Below, one piece after another: positions 33,449-41,413 of a stretch of DNA of 64,000 bases. The DNA is from Saccharopolyspora sp. SCSIO 74807 (GTDB lineage: Bacteria; Actinomycetota; Actinomycetes; Mycobacteriales; Pseudonocardiaceae), in contig NZ_CP146100.1 in the NCBI RefSeq assembly GCF_037023755.1, positions 6,292,501 through 6,356,500 of the forward strand, in the 5' to 3' direction. The notes beneath the pieces were generated by a model, which ran no database searches, was not told the origin of the DNA, and worked only from the letters and a program-made list of their open reading frames with translations. Position 1 is the first letter of the stretch. Each line of letters begins with the position of its first letter. A program made the translations under genes and the position numbers.

Positions 33449-33835
33449 TCAGTCGCCGAGCACGGCGAGGGCGTCGATCTCGACGTCGAACCCGGGCAGG
33501 CCGACGTAGACGGTGGTGCGGGCGGGGAACGGCTCACCGACCACGCGGGCGTAGGTCTCGTTCATCTCGGCGAACTGCGACACGTCGGTGAGGTAGACCC
33601 GCAGCATCAGCACGTCCTCGAGCCCGGCGCCGCCGGCGTTGAGCACGGCGATCACGTTGCGCAGCGACTGCTCGGTCTGCTCGGCGACGCCTCCGGGCAC
33701 CAGCTTGCCGGTGGCCGGGTCGACCGGGGTCTGCCCGGAGACCTGCAGGATGTTGCCCTTGCGCACGCCCTGCGACAGCGGGGTGCCCGCGGGCGGGGTC
33801 GGCGCGTCGCCGGTGGTGATCACGGTGCGGGCCAT
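33449..33835 (-). CDS. RidA family protein (reactive enamine/imine deaminase)
   Basis: 128 aa from ATG 33835, with AAGGAG upstream. RidA fold: GNILQVSGQTPVDPATGKLVPGG, VAEQTEQSLRNVIAVLNAGG, LRVYLTDVSQF and C-terminal VEIDALAVL. Hydrolyses enamines released by PLP-dependent dehydratases. It lacks the usual Arg before the Asn/Thr-x-Tyr loop (reads TTVYVG), so it belongs to a Rid subgroup rather than classic RidA. Divergent from a D-serine-dehydratase-like gene, which would make such enamines. Confidence 0.88.
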   Translation of the reverse strand: MARTVITTGDAPTPPAGTPLSQGVRKGNILQVSGQTPVDPATGKLVPGGVAEQTEQSLRNVIAVLNAGGAGLEDVLMLRVYLTDVSQFAEMNETYARVVGEPFPARTTVYVGLPGFDVEIDALAVLGD

Positions 33836-33978
33836 CGGTGCTCCTTCGTGGTGCGTGCTGCGTTCGGCGGCCGACCCGCGGGTCGCGGTGCGGCGGCCGG
33901 AAGATTCCATCAGATTCGTCTGGACCAATGCACTGCGGTGGTGCTTATCATCTCGGCGGCCCGATCTCTGGAGGTTCG

Positions 33979-35292
33979 TTGTCCGCGACGCCCGAAAGTC
34001 CCGGTATCGATGCGTCCGCTGTGGACGCGCTGCGCGAGGAACGGCTCGACTGGCGGTTCAAGGGCGTTCCGGCGGAGGCGTTCGGCCGCACCGCGGGGGA
34101 ATTCCTGAGCGGCCGCCCGCGGCTCTTCGACGCCGGGTTCGTCGGCCCGCTGCTGGTGCTGGACGATTCCGCGCTCACGCACAACCTCGCGACGATGGCG
34201 CGCTGGTGCGAGCGGCACGGCGTGCTGCTGGCCCCGCACGGCAAGACGACGATGGCGCCGCAGCTGTTCCGCCGCCAGCTCGACCACGGGGCGTGGGGCG
34301 TCACGGCGGCGAACATCAGCCAGCTGCGGGTGTACCGGGCGTTCGGCGTGCGGCGGGTGCTGCTGGCGAACCAGCTGCTCGACCCGGCGGGGCTGGCGTG
34401 GCTGGCCGGCGAGCTCGACCGGGACCCGGAGTTCGAGGTGAGCTGCTGGGTGGATTCGGTCGACGGGGTGCGGCTGATGACCGAGGCGCTGGCCGGGCGC
34501 GGTTCCCGGCCGTTGGACGTGCTCGTGGAGCTCGGCTGGGAAGGTGCGCGGACCGGTGTGCGGTCCGTCCCGGAGGCGGTGGAGGTGGCGCGAGCGGTCG
34601 CGGAGTCGCCGGCGCTGCGGCTCGCGGGCGTCGGCGGTTACGAGGGTGCCGCCGCGCACGGCACCGCAGCCGCCGCGCTGTCCACTGTGGACGACTACAT
34701 GGCGCGGATGCGGGAGGTCGTCGGCGAACTCGCGCGGGCGGAGCTGTTCGGCGAGGTGCAGCGGATCATCGTCACCGGCGGCGGCAGCGCCTACTTCGAC
34801 CAGGTCGCCGAAGCCTTCGCCGCCGCGTGGCCGACGGCGAAGCCGGTCGACCCGGTGCTGCGCAGCGGCGCCTACGTGACCCACGACGACGGGCTGTACC
34901 GGCGGAACTCGCCGTTCGGCAGGCCGCACCGGCTGGCGGGCGAGGAGTCGCCGTTCCGCCCGGCGATGCGGATCTGGGCGCAGGTGACCTCGCGTCCCGA
35001 GCCGGGGCTGGCGCTGGTGACGATGGGCCGCCGGGACGTCTCCTTCGACCAGGACCTGCCGGAACCGCAGGTGCATCGCGGCAGCGACGGCGTGGTGCGC
35101 GAACTGCCCGGCTGCAAGGTCACCTCGCTGGCCGACCAGCACGCCTTCCTCGCGGTGGACGAGCCCGGGCCGCGGATCGGCGAATGGGTCGGGTTCGGGT
35201 TGTCGCACCCCTGCACGGTTTTCGACAAGTGGCCGCTGATTCCCGTGGTGGACGGCGAAGAAGTCGTCGACCTCGTCCGCACGTTCTTCTGA
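33979..35292 (+). CDS. D-serine dehydratase / D-threonine aldolase-like PLP enzyme
   Basis: 437 aa of the alanine-racemase fold type III. PLP Lys in LLAPHGKTTMAPQLF near residue 88; C-terminal D-serine-dehydratase-like domain with the metal motif SHPC (HxC) near residue 413 and an upstream His in SLADQHAFLAV. Expected to act on D-threonine, D-serine or related hydroxy D-amino acids. Start is TTG 33979 with GGAGG five bases upstream; the frame is open further upstream but without a site. Shares 143 bp of promoter with ridA; CAGA-TTCG-TCTG at about 33911-33922 is a possible operator. Confidence 0.88.
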   Translation: MSATPESPGIDASAVDALREERLDWRFKGVPAEAFGRTAGEFLSGRPRLFDAGFVGPLLVLDDSALTHNLATMARWCERHGVLLAPHGKTTMAPQLFRRQLDHGAWGVTAANISQLRVYRAFGVRRVLLANQLLDPAGLAWLAGELDRDPEFEVSCWVDSVDGVRLMTEALAGRGSRPLDVLVELGWEGARTGVRSVPEAVEVARAVAESPALRLAGVGGYEGAAAHGTAAAALSTVDDYMARMREVVGELARAELFGEVQRIIVTGGGSAYFDQVAEAFAAAWPTAKPVDPVLRSGAYVTHDDGLYRRNSPFGRPHRLAGEESPFRPAMRIWAQVTSRPEPGLALVTMGRRDVSFDQDLPEPQVHRGSDGVVRELPGCKVTSLADQHAFLAVDEPGPRIGEWVGFGLSHPCTVFDKWPLIPVVDGEEVVDLVRTFF

Positions 35293-35346
35293 GTCCATCG
35301 CCGGGCCAGGCCCGGCCGCAGCCACGCGCCCGATCGGAGGCCAGCC

Positions 35347-36951
35347 ATGGCACCGGAATCCCACCCCGGCACAGTTTTCCGCGCGGCGACGGTGGTCGAC
35401 GGCACCGGAGGGCCCGCGTACCGCGGTGACGTCGTCGTTTCCGGAGACCGCATCACCGCGATCGGCGAGCCCGGGACGCTCGGCGCGCGGCACGTGGTGG
35501 ACGCGGACGGGCTGGTGCTCGCGCCCGGGTTCATCGACATGCACTCGCACTCGGACCTGCAGATCCTCGCCGAACCGGACCACCTGGCGAAGGTTTCGCA
35601 GGGCGTGACGCTGGAAGTGCTCGGCCAGGACGGGCTCTCCTACGCGCCGGTGGACGACGCCACGCTTGCCGCGCTGCGCACGCAGATCGCGGGCTGGAAC
35701 GACGATCCGCCCGGGTTCGACTGGAATTGGCGCAGCGTGCGGGAATACCTGGACCGGCTGGACCGCGGGATCGCGGTCAACGCCGCCTACCTGGTGCCGC
35801 AGGGCACGTTGCGGATGCTGTGCGTCGGGTTCGACGATCGGGAGGCCACCGGCGACGAGCTCGCGGCGATGCGGCGGGTGCTGGCGGAATCGCTGCGCGA
35901 GGGTGCGTTCGGCATGTCGTCGGGGCTGACCTACACGCCCGGCATGTACGCACCGACCTCCGAGCTCGCGGAGCTTTGCCGGGTGGTGGCCGAGCACGGC
36001 GGGTTCTACAGCCCGCACCACCGCAGCTACGGCGCGGGCGCGCTGGCGGCCTACGAGGAGATGATCGAGGTCAGCCGCTGGTCCGGCTGCGCACTGCACT
36101 TGGCGCACGCCACGATGAACTTCGAGGTGAACCGGGACCGCGCCGCCGACCTGCTGTCCATGGTGGACGGTGCGCTGGCGGACGGGGTGGACATCACGCT
36201 GGACACCTACCCGTACCTGCCGGGCGCGACCTCGCTGCACGCGCTGCTGCCGAGCTGGGCGGCCGAAGGCGGCGTCGAATCCACTTTGGAGCGACTGCGG
36301 GATTCCGCGGCGCGGGAGCGGATCCGGCACGTGATGGAGGTGGACGGTTCGGACGGCAACCACGGCGTGCCGATCGACTGGGACAGCATCGAGATCAACG
36401 GCGTGCGCGATGCGGGCAACACCGGGCTGGTCGGGCGCAGCATCGCCGAATCCGCCCGCACGGCGGGGAAAGCTCCGGCCGAGCTGTACATGGACGTGCT
36501 CGTGGACGAACGCCTCGGCACGTCCTGCCTGATGCACGTCGGACACGAGGACAACGTGCGCACGATCATGCGCCACCACGCGCACACCGGCGGCAGCGAC
36601 GGCCTGCTCGTGGGCTCGCGGCCGCATCCGCGCGCGTGGGGCACGTTCCCGCGCTACCTGGGGCACTACGTGCGGGAACTCGGCGTGCTGAGCCTGGAGG
36701 AATGCGTCGCGCACCTGACCGCGCGCGCCGCCGACCGGCTCGGCCTGCCCGACCGCGGCCGGATCCGGGAAGGCGCGGCCGCCGACCTCGTGCTGTTCGA
36801 CCCCGACACCATCGCCGACACCGCGACGTTCGACGACCCGCGCCGGACCGCCGACGGCGTGCACCACGTGCTGGTCAACGGAATCCCGGTGCTGGAACAC
36901 GGAAACCGCACCGAGGCGCTTCCCGGGCGCGCCCTGCGCCGCAACCCCTGA
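35347..36951 (+). CDS. D-aminoacylase-like amidohydrolase
   Basis: 534 aa. Amidohydrolase TIM barrel with the metal motif FIDMHSHSD near residue 63, HHRSYG near 223 and the usual DGVHHVLVNGIPV C-terminal segment. In characterised N-acyl-D-amino-acid deacylases the segment after the first strands reads GNCG, with a metal-binding Cys; here it is GQDG, so metal ligation differs and the substrate may be another N-acyl or carbamoyl compound. Good ribosome-binding site (GGAGG). Second gene of the D-amino-acid group. Confidence 0.88.
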   Translation: MAPESHPGTVFRAATVVDGTGGPAYRGDVVVSGDRITAIGEPGTLGARHVVDADGLVLAPGFIDMHSHSDLQILAEPDHLAKVSQGVTLEVLGQDGLSYAPVDDATLAALRTQIAGWNDDPPGFDWNWRSVREYLDRLDRGIAVNAAYLVPQGTLRMLCVGFDDREATGDELAAMRRVLAESLREGAFGMSSGLTYTPGMYAPTSELAELCRVVAEHGGFYSPHHRSYGAGALAAYEEMIEVSRWSGCALHLAHATMNFEVNRDRAADLLSMVDGALADGVDITLDTYPYLPGATSLHALLPSWAAEGGVESTLERLRDSAARERIRHVMEVDGSDGNHGVPIDWDSIEINGVRDAGNTGLVGRSIAESARTAGKAPAELYMDVLVDERLGTSCLMHVGHEDNVRTIMRHHAHTGGSDGLLVGSRPHPRAWGTFPRYLGHYVRELGVLSLEECVAHLTARAADRLGLPDRGRIREGAAADLVLFDPDTIADTATFDDPRRTADGVHHVLVNGIPVLEHGNRTEALPGRALRRNP

Positions 36952-36967
36952 ATCCGAGGAGTCCACT

Positions 36968-38350
36968 GTGTACAGCGTTGTGCACTGGCTGCAGCACGAC
37001 ACCGCCGGGCTGCTGACGTTATCCGCGGCCGCGATCGCGGCGCTGCTGACGATGATCATGCGGTTCCGGGTGGAGCCGTTCATCGCGCTGATCATCACCG
37101 GGTTGCTGCTGGCGCTGGCCGCCGGATTGCCGGTGCGCGACATCGTGGGCTCTGCGCAGAAGAGCAGCGAATCCCTGCTGGAGAACGGATTCGGCAGCAT
37201 CCTCGGGCACATCACCGCGATCGTCGGGCTCGGCGCGATCCTCGGCGCGGTGCTGGAGAACTCCGGCGGCGCACAGTTGCTCACCCGCAGGCTGCTGGCG
37301 GCGTTCGGGCAGCGGCGCGCGCCGCTGGCGATGGGGCTGGCCGGGCTGGTGTTCGGCGTTCCGGTGTTCTTCGACATCGGGATCTTCGTGCTCGCGCCGC
37401 TGGTCTACGTCGCGGCCCGGCAGGGCGGGCGGTCGATCCTGCTCTACTGCCTGCCGCTGGTGGCGGGACTCTCAATGACGCACGCCTTCCTGCCGCCGCA
37501 CCCCGGGCCGGTGGTTGCCGCCGGGCTGCTCGGGGTGGACATGGGCTGGCTCATCATCATGGGGCTGGCCTGCGGACTCCCCGCGTTCGTCGTGGCGGGC
37601 GTGCTGTACTCGTCGTGGATCGGCAAGCGCATCCACCTGCCGGTGCCGGAAACGGCGGGCGAACCGCCCGAGGACGCCGGCGAACCGCCGCTCGGCGTGG
37701 TGGCGCTGGTGATCGGCTTGCCGGTGCTGCTGATCCTCGGCGGCACCTTCGCAGGCATCACGCTGCCGCCCGGTGCCGCGCTGGACGCGTTGACGTTCCT
37801 GGGAAATCCGGTCGTCGCGCTGACCATCGCGGTGTTGATCGCGTTCTGGCTGCTGGGCACGCGGCGCGGCCTGGGCGGGGCGGACATCGCGGAGCTGACC
37901 GCGCGGGCGCTGCGGCCGCTGGGCATGATCCTGCTGGTCGTCGGTGCGGGCGGATTCTTCGGCGAAGTGCTCTCGGAAACCGGGGTGGGCGATGCGCTGG
38001 CCGGATCGTTGCAGGCCACCGGACTGCCGGTGATCGCATCGGCGTACTTGATCAGCTCCGGGATGCGGATCGCGCAGGGCTCGGCGACGGTCGCGATCGT
38101 GACCACCGGCGGCATCGTCGCGCCGCTGCTGGCCGGATCCGCCTACTCGCAGCCGCAGCTGGCGCTGGTCGCGGTCGCCATCGGCGCCGGGTCGATCATC
38201 GCCTCGCACGTCAACGACGGCGGGTTCTGGATCATCTCGCGGTACTTCGGCATCCCCGTCGCCGAGATGCTCAAGACCTGGACGGTGCTGGAGACGATCC
38301 TGTCGCTGAGCGCGTTCGCGGTGGCGGCCGGGCTGAGCGTGCTGGTCTGA
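36968..38350 (+). CDS. GntP-family permease
   Basis: 460 aa with about 12-14 hydrophobic segments and GntP signatures (FFDIGIFVLAPLVYV, THAFLPPHPGPVVAA). The family carries gluconate and other acids, including D-serine (DsdX), so in this cluster it probably imports a D-amino-acid derivative. GTG start 16 bp after the amidohydrolase stop. 38351-38482 between it and the convergent MFS gene shows nothing clear. Confidence 0.9.
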   Translation: MYSVVHWLQHDTAGLLTLSAAAIAALLTMIMRFRVEPFIALIITGLLLALAAGLPVRDIVGSAQKSSESLLENGFGSILGHITAIVGLGAILGAVLENSGGAQLLTRRLLAAFGQRRAPLAMGLAGLVFGVPVFFDIGIFVLAPLVYVAARQGGRSILLYCLPLVAGLSMTHAFLPPHPGPVVAAGLLGVDMGWLIIMGLACGLPAFVVAGVLYSSWIGKRIHLPVPETAGEPPEDAGEPPLGVVALVIGLPVLLILGGTFAGITLPPGAALDALTFLGNPVVALTIAVLIAFWLLGTRRGLGGADIAELTARALRPLGMILLVVGAGGFFGEVLSETGVGDALAGSLQATGLPVIASAYLISSGMRIAQGSATVAIVTTGGIVAPLLAGSAYSQPQLALVAVAIGAGSIIASHVNDGGFWIISRYFGIPVAEMLKTWTVLETILSLSAFAVAAGLSVLV

Positions 38351-38482
38351 GCGCGATAGTCGCCGATCCGCGTCGCCGCCGGACTCCACGCCGGACCGTG
38401 GTTCCCTCTCCTGTCCCGCCGACTGACGCGCACCGGCCAGGACAGCTGCGCTCATCTCGGTGGCCGTACCGCGTGCGAGCCT

Positions 38483-39682
38483 TCACGACTGCCGTTGAAC
38501 CTGCGGCGCACCCGCGCGCGCCCGCAGCATGAGCGCGAGCACCGAGGCCGCCCCGGCCGCGAGCGCCGCGGTCAGCAGTGCCGCGCGGTGCGAACCGCCC
38601 GACCAGCCGACCAGTTGACCGGCCACGGCGGTTCCGATGCCGTTGCCGCCCCACATGCAGGTGGTCAGCCACGCGAACGCCTCGGTGCGGTGCTCGGCCG
38701 CGGCCGCGCTGCCCAGGACCAGCTGGTGCAGCGTGTCCCGCATCCCGCTGACCAGCCCGAGCAGCAGCAGGACCACGCCCGCGAGCACCGGTCCGGACGT
38801 CGCCGCCACGATCGCCAGCAGCAACGCCGAAACGGCGTGCAACGCCACCAGTCGCGGGCGGGCGGCGGTGTCGCGTTCCCGCATGCCGTAGCACAACGCG
38901 CTGAACACGGCTCCGGCCGAGAAGACGCTCAGCAGCACGCCGGAGGCTTCCGGCGCGGCGGCCGAGGTCGCCAGCGCGGACACCCCCACCAGCAAGCAGC
39001 CGAAGGCCACCATGTCCGCCGCGGCCATGCCGAGCAGCACCCGCACCCGCCCTTGCGCGAGCGGGCCGAGGAAGCCGCGAACGCCACGGGTGCGGACACG
39101 CTCGGCGGGCGCACGCAGGCCCGGCACTGCGATCAGCACGCCGAGGGCGGTGCAGACGCCGGCGACCCCGACCGCCGCGACCGGCGCTGCCAGCGCGAGC
39201 AGGCCGGAGACCACGAGCAACCCGCCCACGACCATCGTCTCGTTCAGCACCGCGTCGAGCGCGTAGGCGGTGCGCAGCTGCTCGGCGGGCAGGATCGCGG
39301 GCCAGCTCGCCCGGATCACCGGCGCGGCAGGCGGGGCGCTGCCGCCGACCCCGATCGCTGCCGCGATCAACAGCACCGGATCGGCCTGCGCGGCCAGCGC
39401 CAGCACCGTTGCCGCGCAGGCCAGGACGTGCACGACCAGCAGGGCGAGCAGCACCGCGCGCGGCCGGAAGCGGTCCACCAGCCTGCCGGAAACCGGCACG
39501 CACACCGCCAGGGCGACCGAGAACCCGGTCAGCACCAGGCCACCGATCGCGTAGCCGTGGGCGGCCGCGGCCGCCAGCAGCAGGCTCAGGTTGAGGATCG
39601 GCGGGGCGATCCGGGTCAGCGCGACCGCGGCGAACAAGCGGGGAACTCCCCGGTGTCCGAACAACGCTCGATAGGCCCGCAT
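38483..39682 (-). CDS. MFS transporter (probable exporter) downstream of the radical SAM/mini-ORF
   Basis: 399 aa with about 12 hydrophobic segments (LFAAVALTRIAPPILNLSLLL..., ALAVCVPVSGRLVDRFRPRAVLL between TM2 and TM3). Resembles small actinobacterial drug/peptide exporters. The start ATG 39682 (MRAYRALFGH) is preceded by GGGGGC; the frame is open to 39868 but the extension is low-complexity. Same strand as the radical SAM gene and the 11-codon ORF, hence a candidate product exporter. About 320 bp and a strong stem-loop separate it from the mini-ORF, so it may have its own promoter. Confidence 0.88.
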   Translation of the reverse strand: MRAYRALFGHRGVPRLFAAVALTRIAPPILNLSLLLAAAAAHGYAIGGLVLTGFSVALAVCVPVSGRLVDRFRPRAVLLALLVVHVLACAATVLALAAQADPVLLIAAAIGVGGSAPPAAPVIRASWPAILPAEQLRTAYALDAVLNETMVVGGLLVVSGLLALAAPVAAVGVAGVCTALGVLIAVPGLRAPAERVRTRGVRGFLGPLAQGRVRVLLGMAAADMVAFGCLLVGVSALATSAAAPEASGVLLSVFSAGAVFSALCYGMRERDTAARPRLVALHAVSALLLAIVAATSGPVLAGVVLLLLGLVSGMRDTLHQLVLGSAAAAEHRTEAFAWLTTCMWGGNGIGTAVAGQLVGWSGGSHRAALLTAALAAGAASVLALMLRARAGAPQVQRQS

Positions 39683-40001
39683 ACGCCCCCAGATCTCTGC
39701 GCCGGCCTTCCCCGGTGGCCTGGTCCCCAGTGCTTCGTTGCCGGCCTTGTCTCGTTCCCCGGCAGTGCCTTGATCCCCGGCGATGCCCGGTTCCGGGAGG
39801 CACTTCGTCGCCGGCTGAGACCTGTTCCCGGCTGCCCCGTGCCTGCTGCCCCCGTCCCGGTCCCGCAACGGCCGGTTCCCCAGTTTCCGGTCGGCGTCCG
39901 CGGTTGTCCCATCGACAGGCCGGAGTCGTTCAAGATCACCCGCACGGGTCCGAGCGGCGCCCGCGGCAGAGCAACCGGGGCGCCGCTCGGCACGGCCCGC
40001 C
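39683..40001 (-). other. G-rich leader between mini-ORF and MFS gene
   Basis: 319 bp without a convincing gene. On the minus strand the part next to the MFS gene is a run of degenerate copies of GCCGGGGAACNA/GCCGGCAACGAAG-like sequence (about 39690-39800), and two frames are open through it, one Gly/Thr-rich. Codon bias is weak, so I read it as an untranslated leader. It may be a transcript leader regulating the exporter. Confidence 0.4.
39950..39990 (-). terminator. 13-bp perfect stem-loop just after the mini-ORF
   Basis: Arms CCGAGCGGCGCCC (39950-39962) and GGGCGCCGCTCGG (39978-39990) are fully complementary with a 15-nt loop, beginning 12 nt after the mini-ORF stop. No T-run follows. It may be a partial terminator or a 3' stabiliser of the short message. 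Confidence 0.65.
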
Positions 40002-40037
40002 TCAGCGAATGCCTTCCGGCCAGGACGGCCACGCCAT
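40002..40037 (-). CDS. 11-codon ORF, candidate ultra-short RiPP precursor
   Basis: Encodes MAWPSWPEGIR. The reason to take so short an ORF seriously is its ribosome-binding site: on the minus strand AGGAGGTGATC, an uninterrupted complement of the 16S anti-SD tail, ends three bases before the ATG (8 nt from GGAGG to ATG). It is the best site I saw in the window. The ORF lies 71 bp downstream of a radical SAM gene on the same strand and is bracketed by two perfect stem-loops (40071-40093 upstream, 39950-39990 downstream). Two Trp-Pro units (W-P-S-W-P) offer aromatic side chains for radical crosslinking. It could instead be a leader peptide controlling the MFS gene. Start, stop and frame were checked base by base. 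Confidence 0.55.
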   Translation of the reverse strand: MAWPSWPEGIR

Positions 40038-40070
40038 GACGATCACCTCCTCCCCCGCTCGCGGGACACC

Positions 40071-40093
40071 GAACGCGCCGGTGCGGCGCGTTC
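40071..40093 (-). promoter_or_regulatory. 10-bp perfect stem-loop between radical SAM gene and mini-ORF
   Basis: GAACGCGCCG-GTG-CGGCGCGTTC: perfect 10-bp stem with a 3-nt loop, 15 nt after the radical SAM stop and 12 nt before the Shine-Dalgarno region of the mini-ORF. It could end part of the transcripts or act as a processing or stability element. Confidence 0.65.
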
Positions 40094-40108
40094 ACGCCGG
40101 ATCCGCCG

Positions 40109-41122
40109 CTACGGCGCGAAGGCCGGGCGGCGGTCGATGCGGGCGCGGACCTGCTCGGAACCGAAGTGCCGATCGAGCGTGCGGGCGGCCTCGGCCCACT
40201 GCTGGACGGTGCGCACACCGGAGAGGACTTCGACGACGAAGGGGTCGCGGCGGCGCTGAAGCGCGCGCTGCCAGAGCACGTCGCCCGGTTCCGACAGCAG
40301 CGTGCCGACGGTGCCCTCGTAAACGGGCATCGCCCGCACCGCACCGTCGGGTTCGACCTGGACCACGGGCAGCTCATCCGGTGCGTCCGGTCCCATCCGC
40401 AGCTCGAGGTTGTCGGTGCAGCCGACCTGCACCGAATCGGGCGCCAGCGACTGCAGGCGGCGCGGCAGTTCGGCACCGCCGAGCGCGGACATCTGCCCTT
40501 CGCTCAGCAATTCGTGCTCGCCGAATCCGGTGCGACTGGCCAGCCCGGCGGGGACCACCGCGCCGAATTCGAGCGCGCTCAACCGCGGGAATCGCGGCGC
40601 GATTTCCGTGCAATACCGCTCCAGCTGGTCGAAATTGCTCCGCAGCACGACGCCGTCGACGCCCATTTCGGCGCGCGCGCCCGATTCGATGGCGCTATCG
40701 AGCATGGAAAGCGCGGACATCGCCGCGGCGAACGAGCCCGGTCTGCCCCGGATGCGGTCGTGCACCTCCGCAGTCGCTCCGTCGAGGCTGACCACCACGG
40801 TGTCGCAGACGCGCAGGAGTTCGCCGACCATCTCGGCCCGCAACGACCACCCGCCGGTGAACAACGCGACCTGCACACCCGCGGAGCGCAACCGCGCTGC
40901 CACCTCGAAAATGCCGTTGACCAGCAACGGTTCGCCGCCGGCCAGCGCGACGGACTCCGGACCGAGTTCGATGATCGCGTCGGTGACGCGCAGCAGCCCC
41001 TCCCGGCCGAGCCGCCGCGACGGCCTCCTGCCCGACTCCGAGTAGCAGTGCACGCACCGCAGCGGGCAAGCGTAGGTGACGTCCCAAATCACTTTCTGCG
41101 GACCGGCCGCCGAGCCGCTCAT
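40109..41122 (-). CDS. radical SAM protein, probable peptide-modifying enzyme
   Basis: 337 aa. Radical SAM cluster motif YACPLRCVHCY (CxxxCxxC, about residues 17-27), GGEP motif (ALAGGEPLLV near 62), SLDG segment (VVVSLDGA near 111). The C-terminal part has the layout of a SPASM/twitch domain (CTDNLELRMGP..., VQVEPDGAVRAMPVYEGTVGTLL) but only one Cys, so auxiliary Fe-S clusters are probably missing. Start at the second of two ATGs (41122), which has GGAGG at 5 nt. Expressed from an AT-rich promoter unlike its neighbours. With the mini-ORF and MFS gene it makes a possible RiPP cassette. Other radical SAM roles cannot be excluded. Confidence 0.85.
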   Translation of the reverse strand: MSGSAAGPQKVIWDVTYACPLRCVHCYSESGRRPSRRLGREGLLRVTDAIIELGPESVALAGGEPLLVNGIFEVAARLRSAGVQVALFTGGWSLRAEMVGELLRVCDTVVVSLDGATAEVHDRIRGRPGSFAAAMSALSMLDSAIESGARAEMGVDGVVLRSNFDQLERYCTEIAPRFPRLSALEFGAVVPAGLASRTGFGEHELLSEGQMSALGGAELPRRLQSLAPDSVQVGCTDNLELRMGPDAPDELPVVQVEPDGAVRAMPVYEGTVGTLLSEPGDVLWQRALQRRRDPFVVEVLSGVRTVQQWAEAARTLDRHFGSEQVRARIDRRPAFAP

Positions 41123-41206
41123 CATTCCCTCCGAACCATTCCGCAACGCGCCGAATCAGCGCGCAAGCCGAACCGGCGGAAAACCGTGCAGACCTGTCAG
41201 ACACAG

Positions 41207-41235
41207 AGAATACGAGCGGGAAAACCGCGCAACAA
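41207..41235 (-). promoter_or_regulatory. promoter of the radical SAM gene
   Basis: Minus strand: -35 TTGTTG (41235-41230), 17-nt spacer, -10 TATTCT (41212-41207), about 85 nt before the start codon. The stretch 41160-41310 is clearly richer in A+T than the rest of the window. It includes repeated ATGCA/TGCAT words (for example 41304-41323), which may be a regulator site. 41311-41413 up to the uvrA stop holds only a small hairpin (CCGCA/TGCGG). Confidence 0.6.
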
Positions 41236-41413
41236 TACGCTGAACGAATGAGGAGAACGGCGACGAAATACAGCGCAATGCAAATGCAACAATAATCCTG
41301 AATCATGCACAGCAGGATGCATCACTGCAGGCCGGGTGAACGCCGCATTCCGGTGCGGTCGGGCAAGAACCCGCGCCCCGGCCCGCGGTGTCCCCGCGAG
41401 CCGGGACCGCGGC

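Noticed and set aside
33910-37377. Very long open frame (over 1,150 codons) on the minus strand, and similar ones at 25548-28631, 41336-44833 and 46537-48951
   Set aside because: They lie opposite well-recognised genes, are rich in Arg, Pro, Val and His as antisense frames of GC-rich genes are, and show no domain.
39616-39937. Gly/Thr-rich frame (GNWGTGRCGTGTG-like) between the mini-ORF and the MFS gene, considered as an alternative peptide precursor
   Set aside because: No ribosome-binding site at its ATG, weak codon bias, and it runs into the MFS gene in another frame.
41157-41306. Hydrophobic Cys-rich frame (MIQDYCCICIALY...) upstream of the radical SAM gene, considered as a precursor
   Set aside because: No ribosome-binding site, frame continues into the enzyme gene, and the DNA is better explained as an AT-rich promoter.
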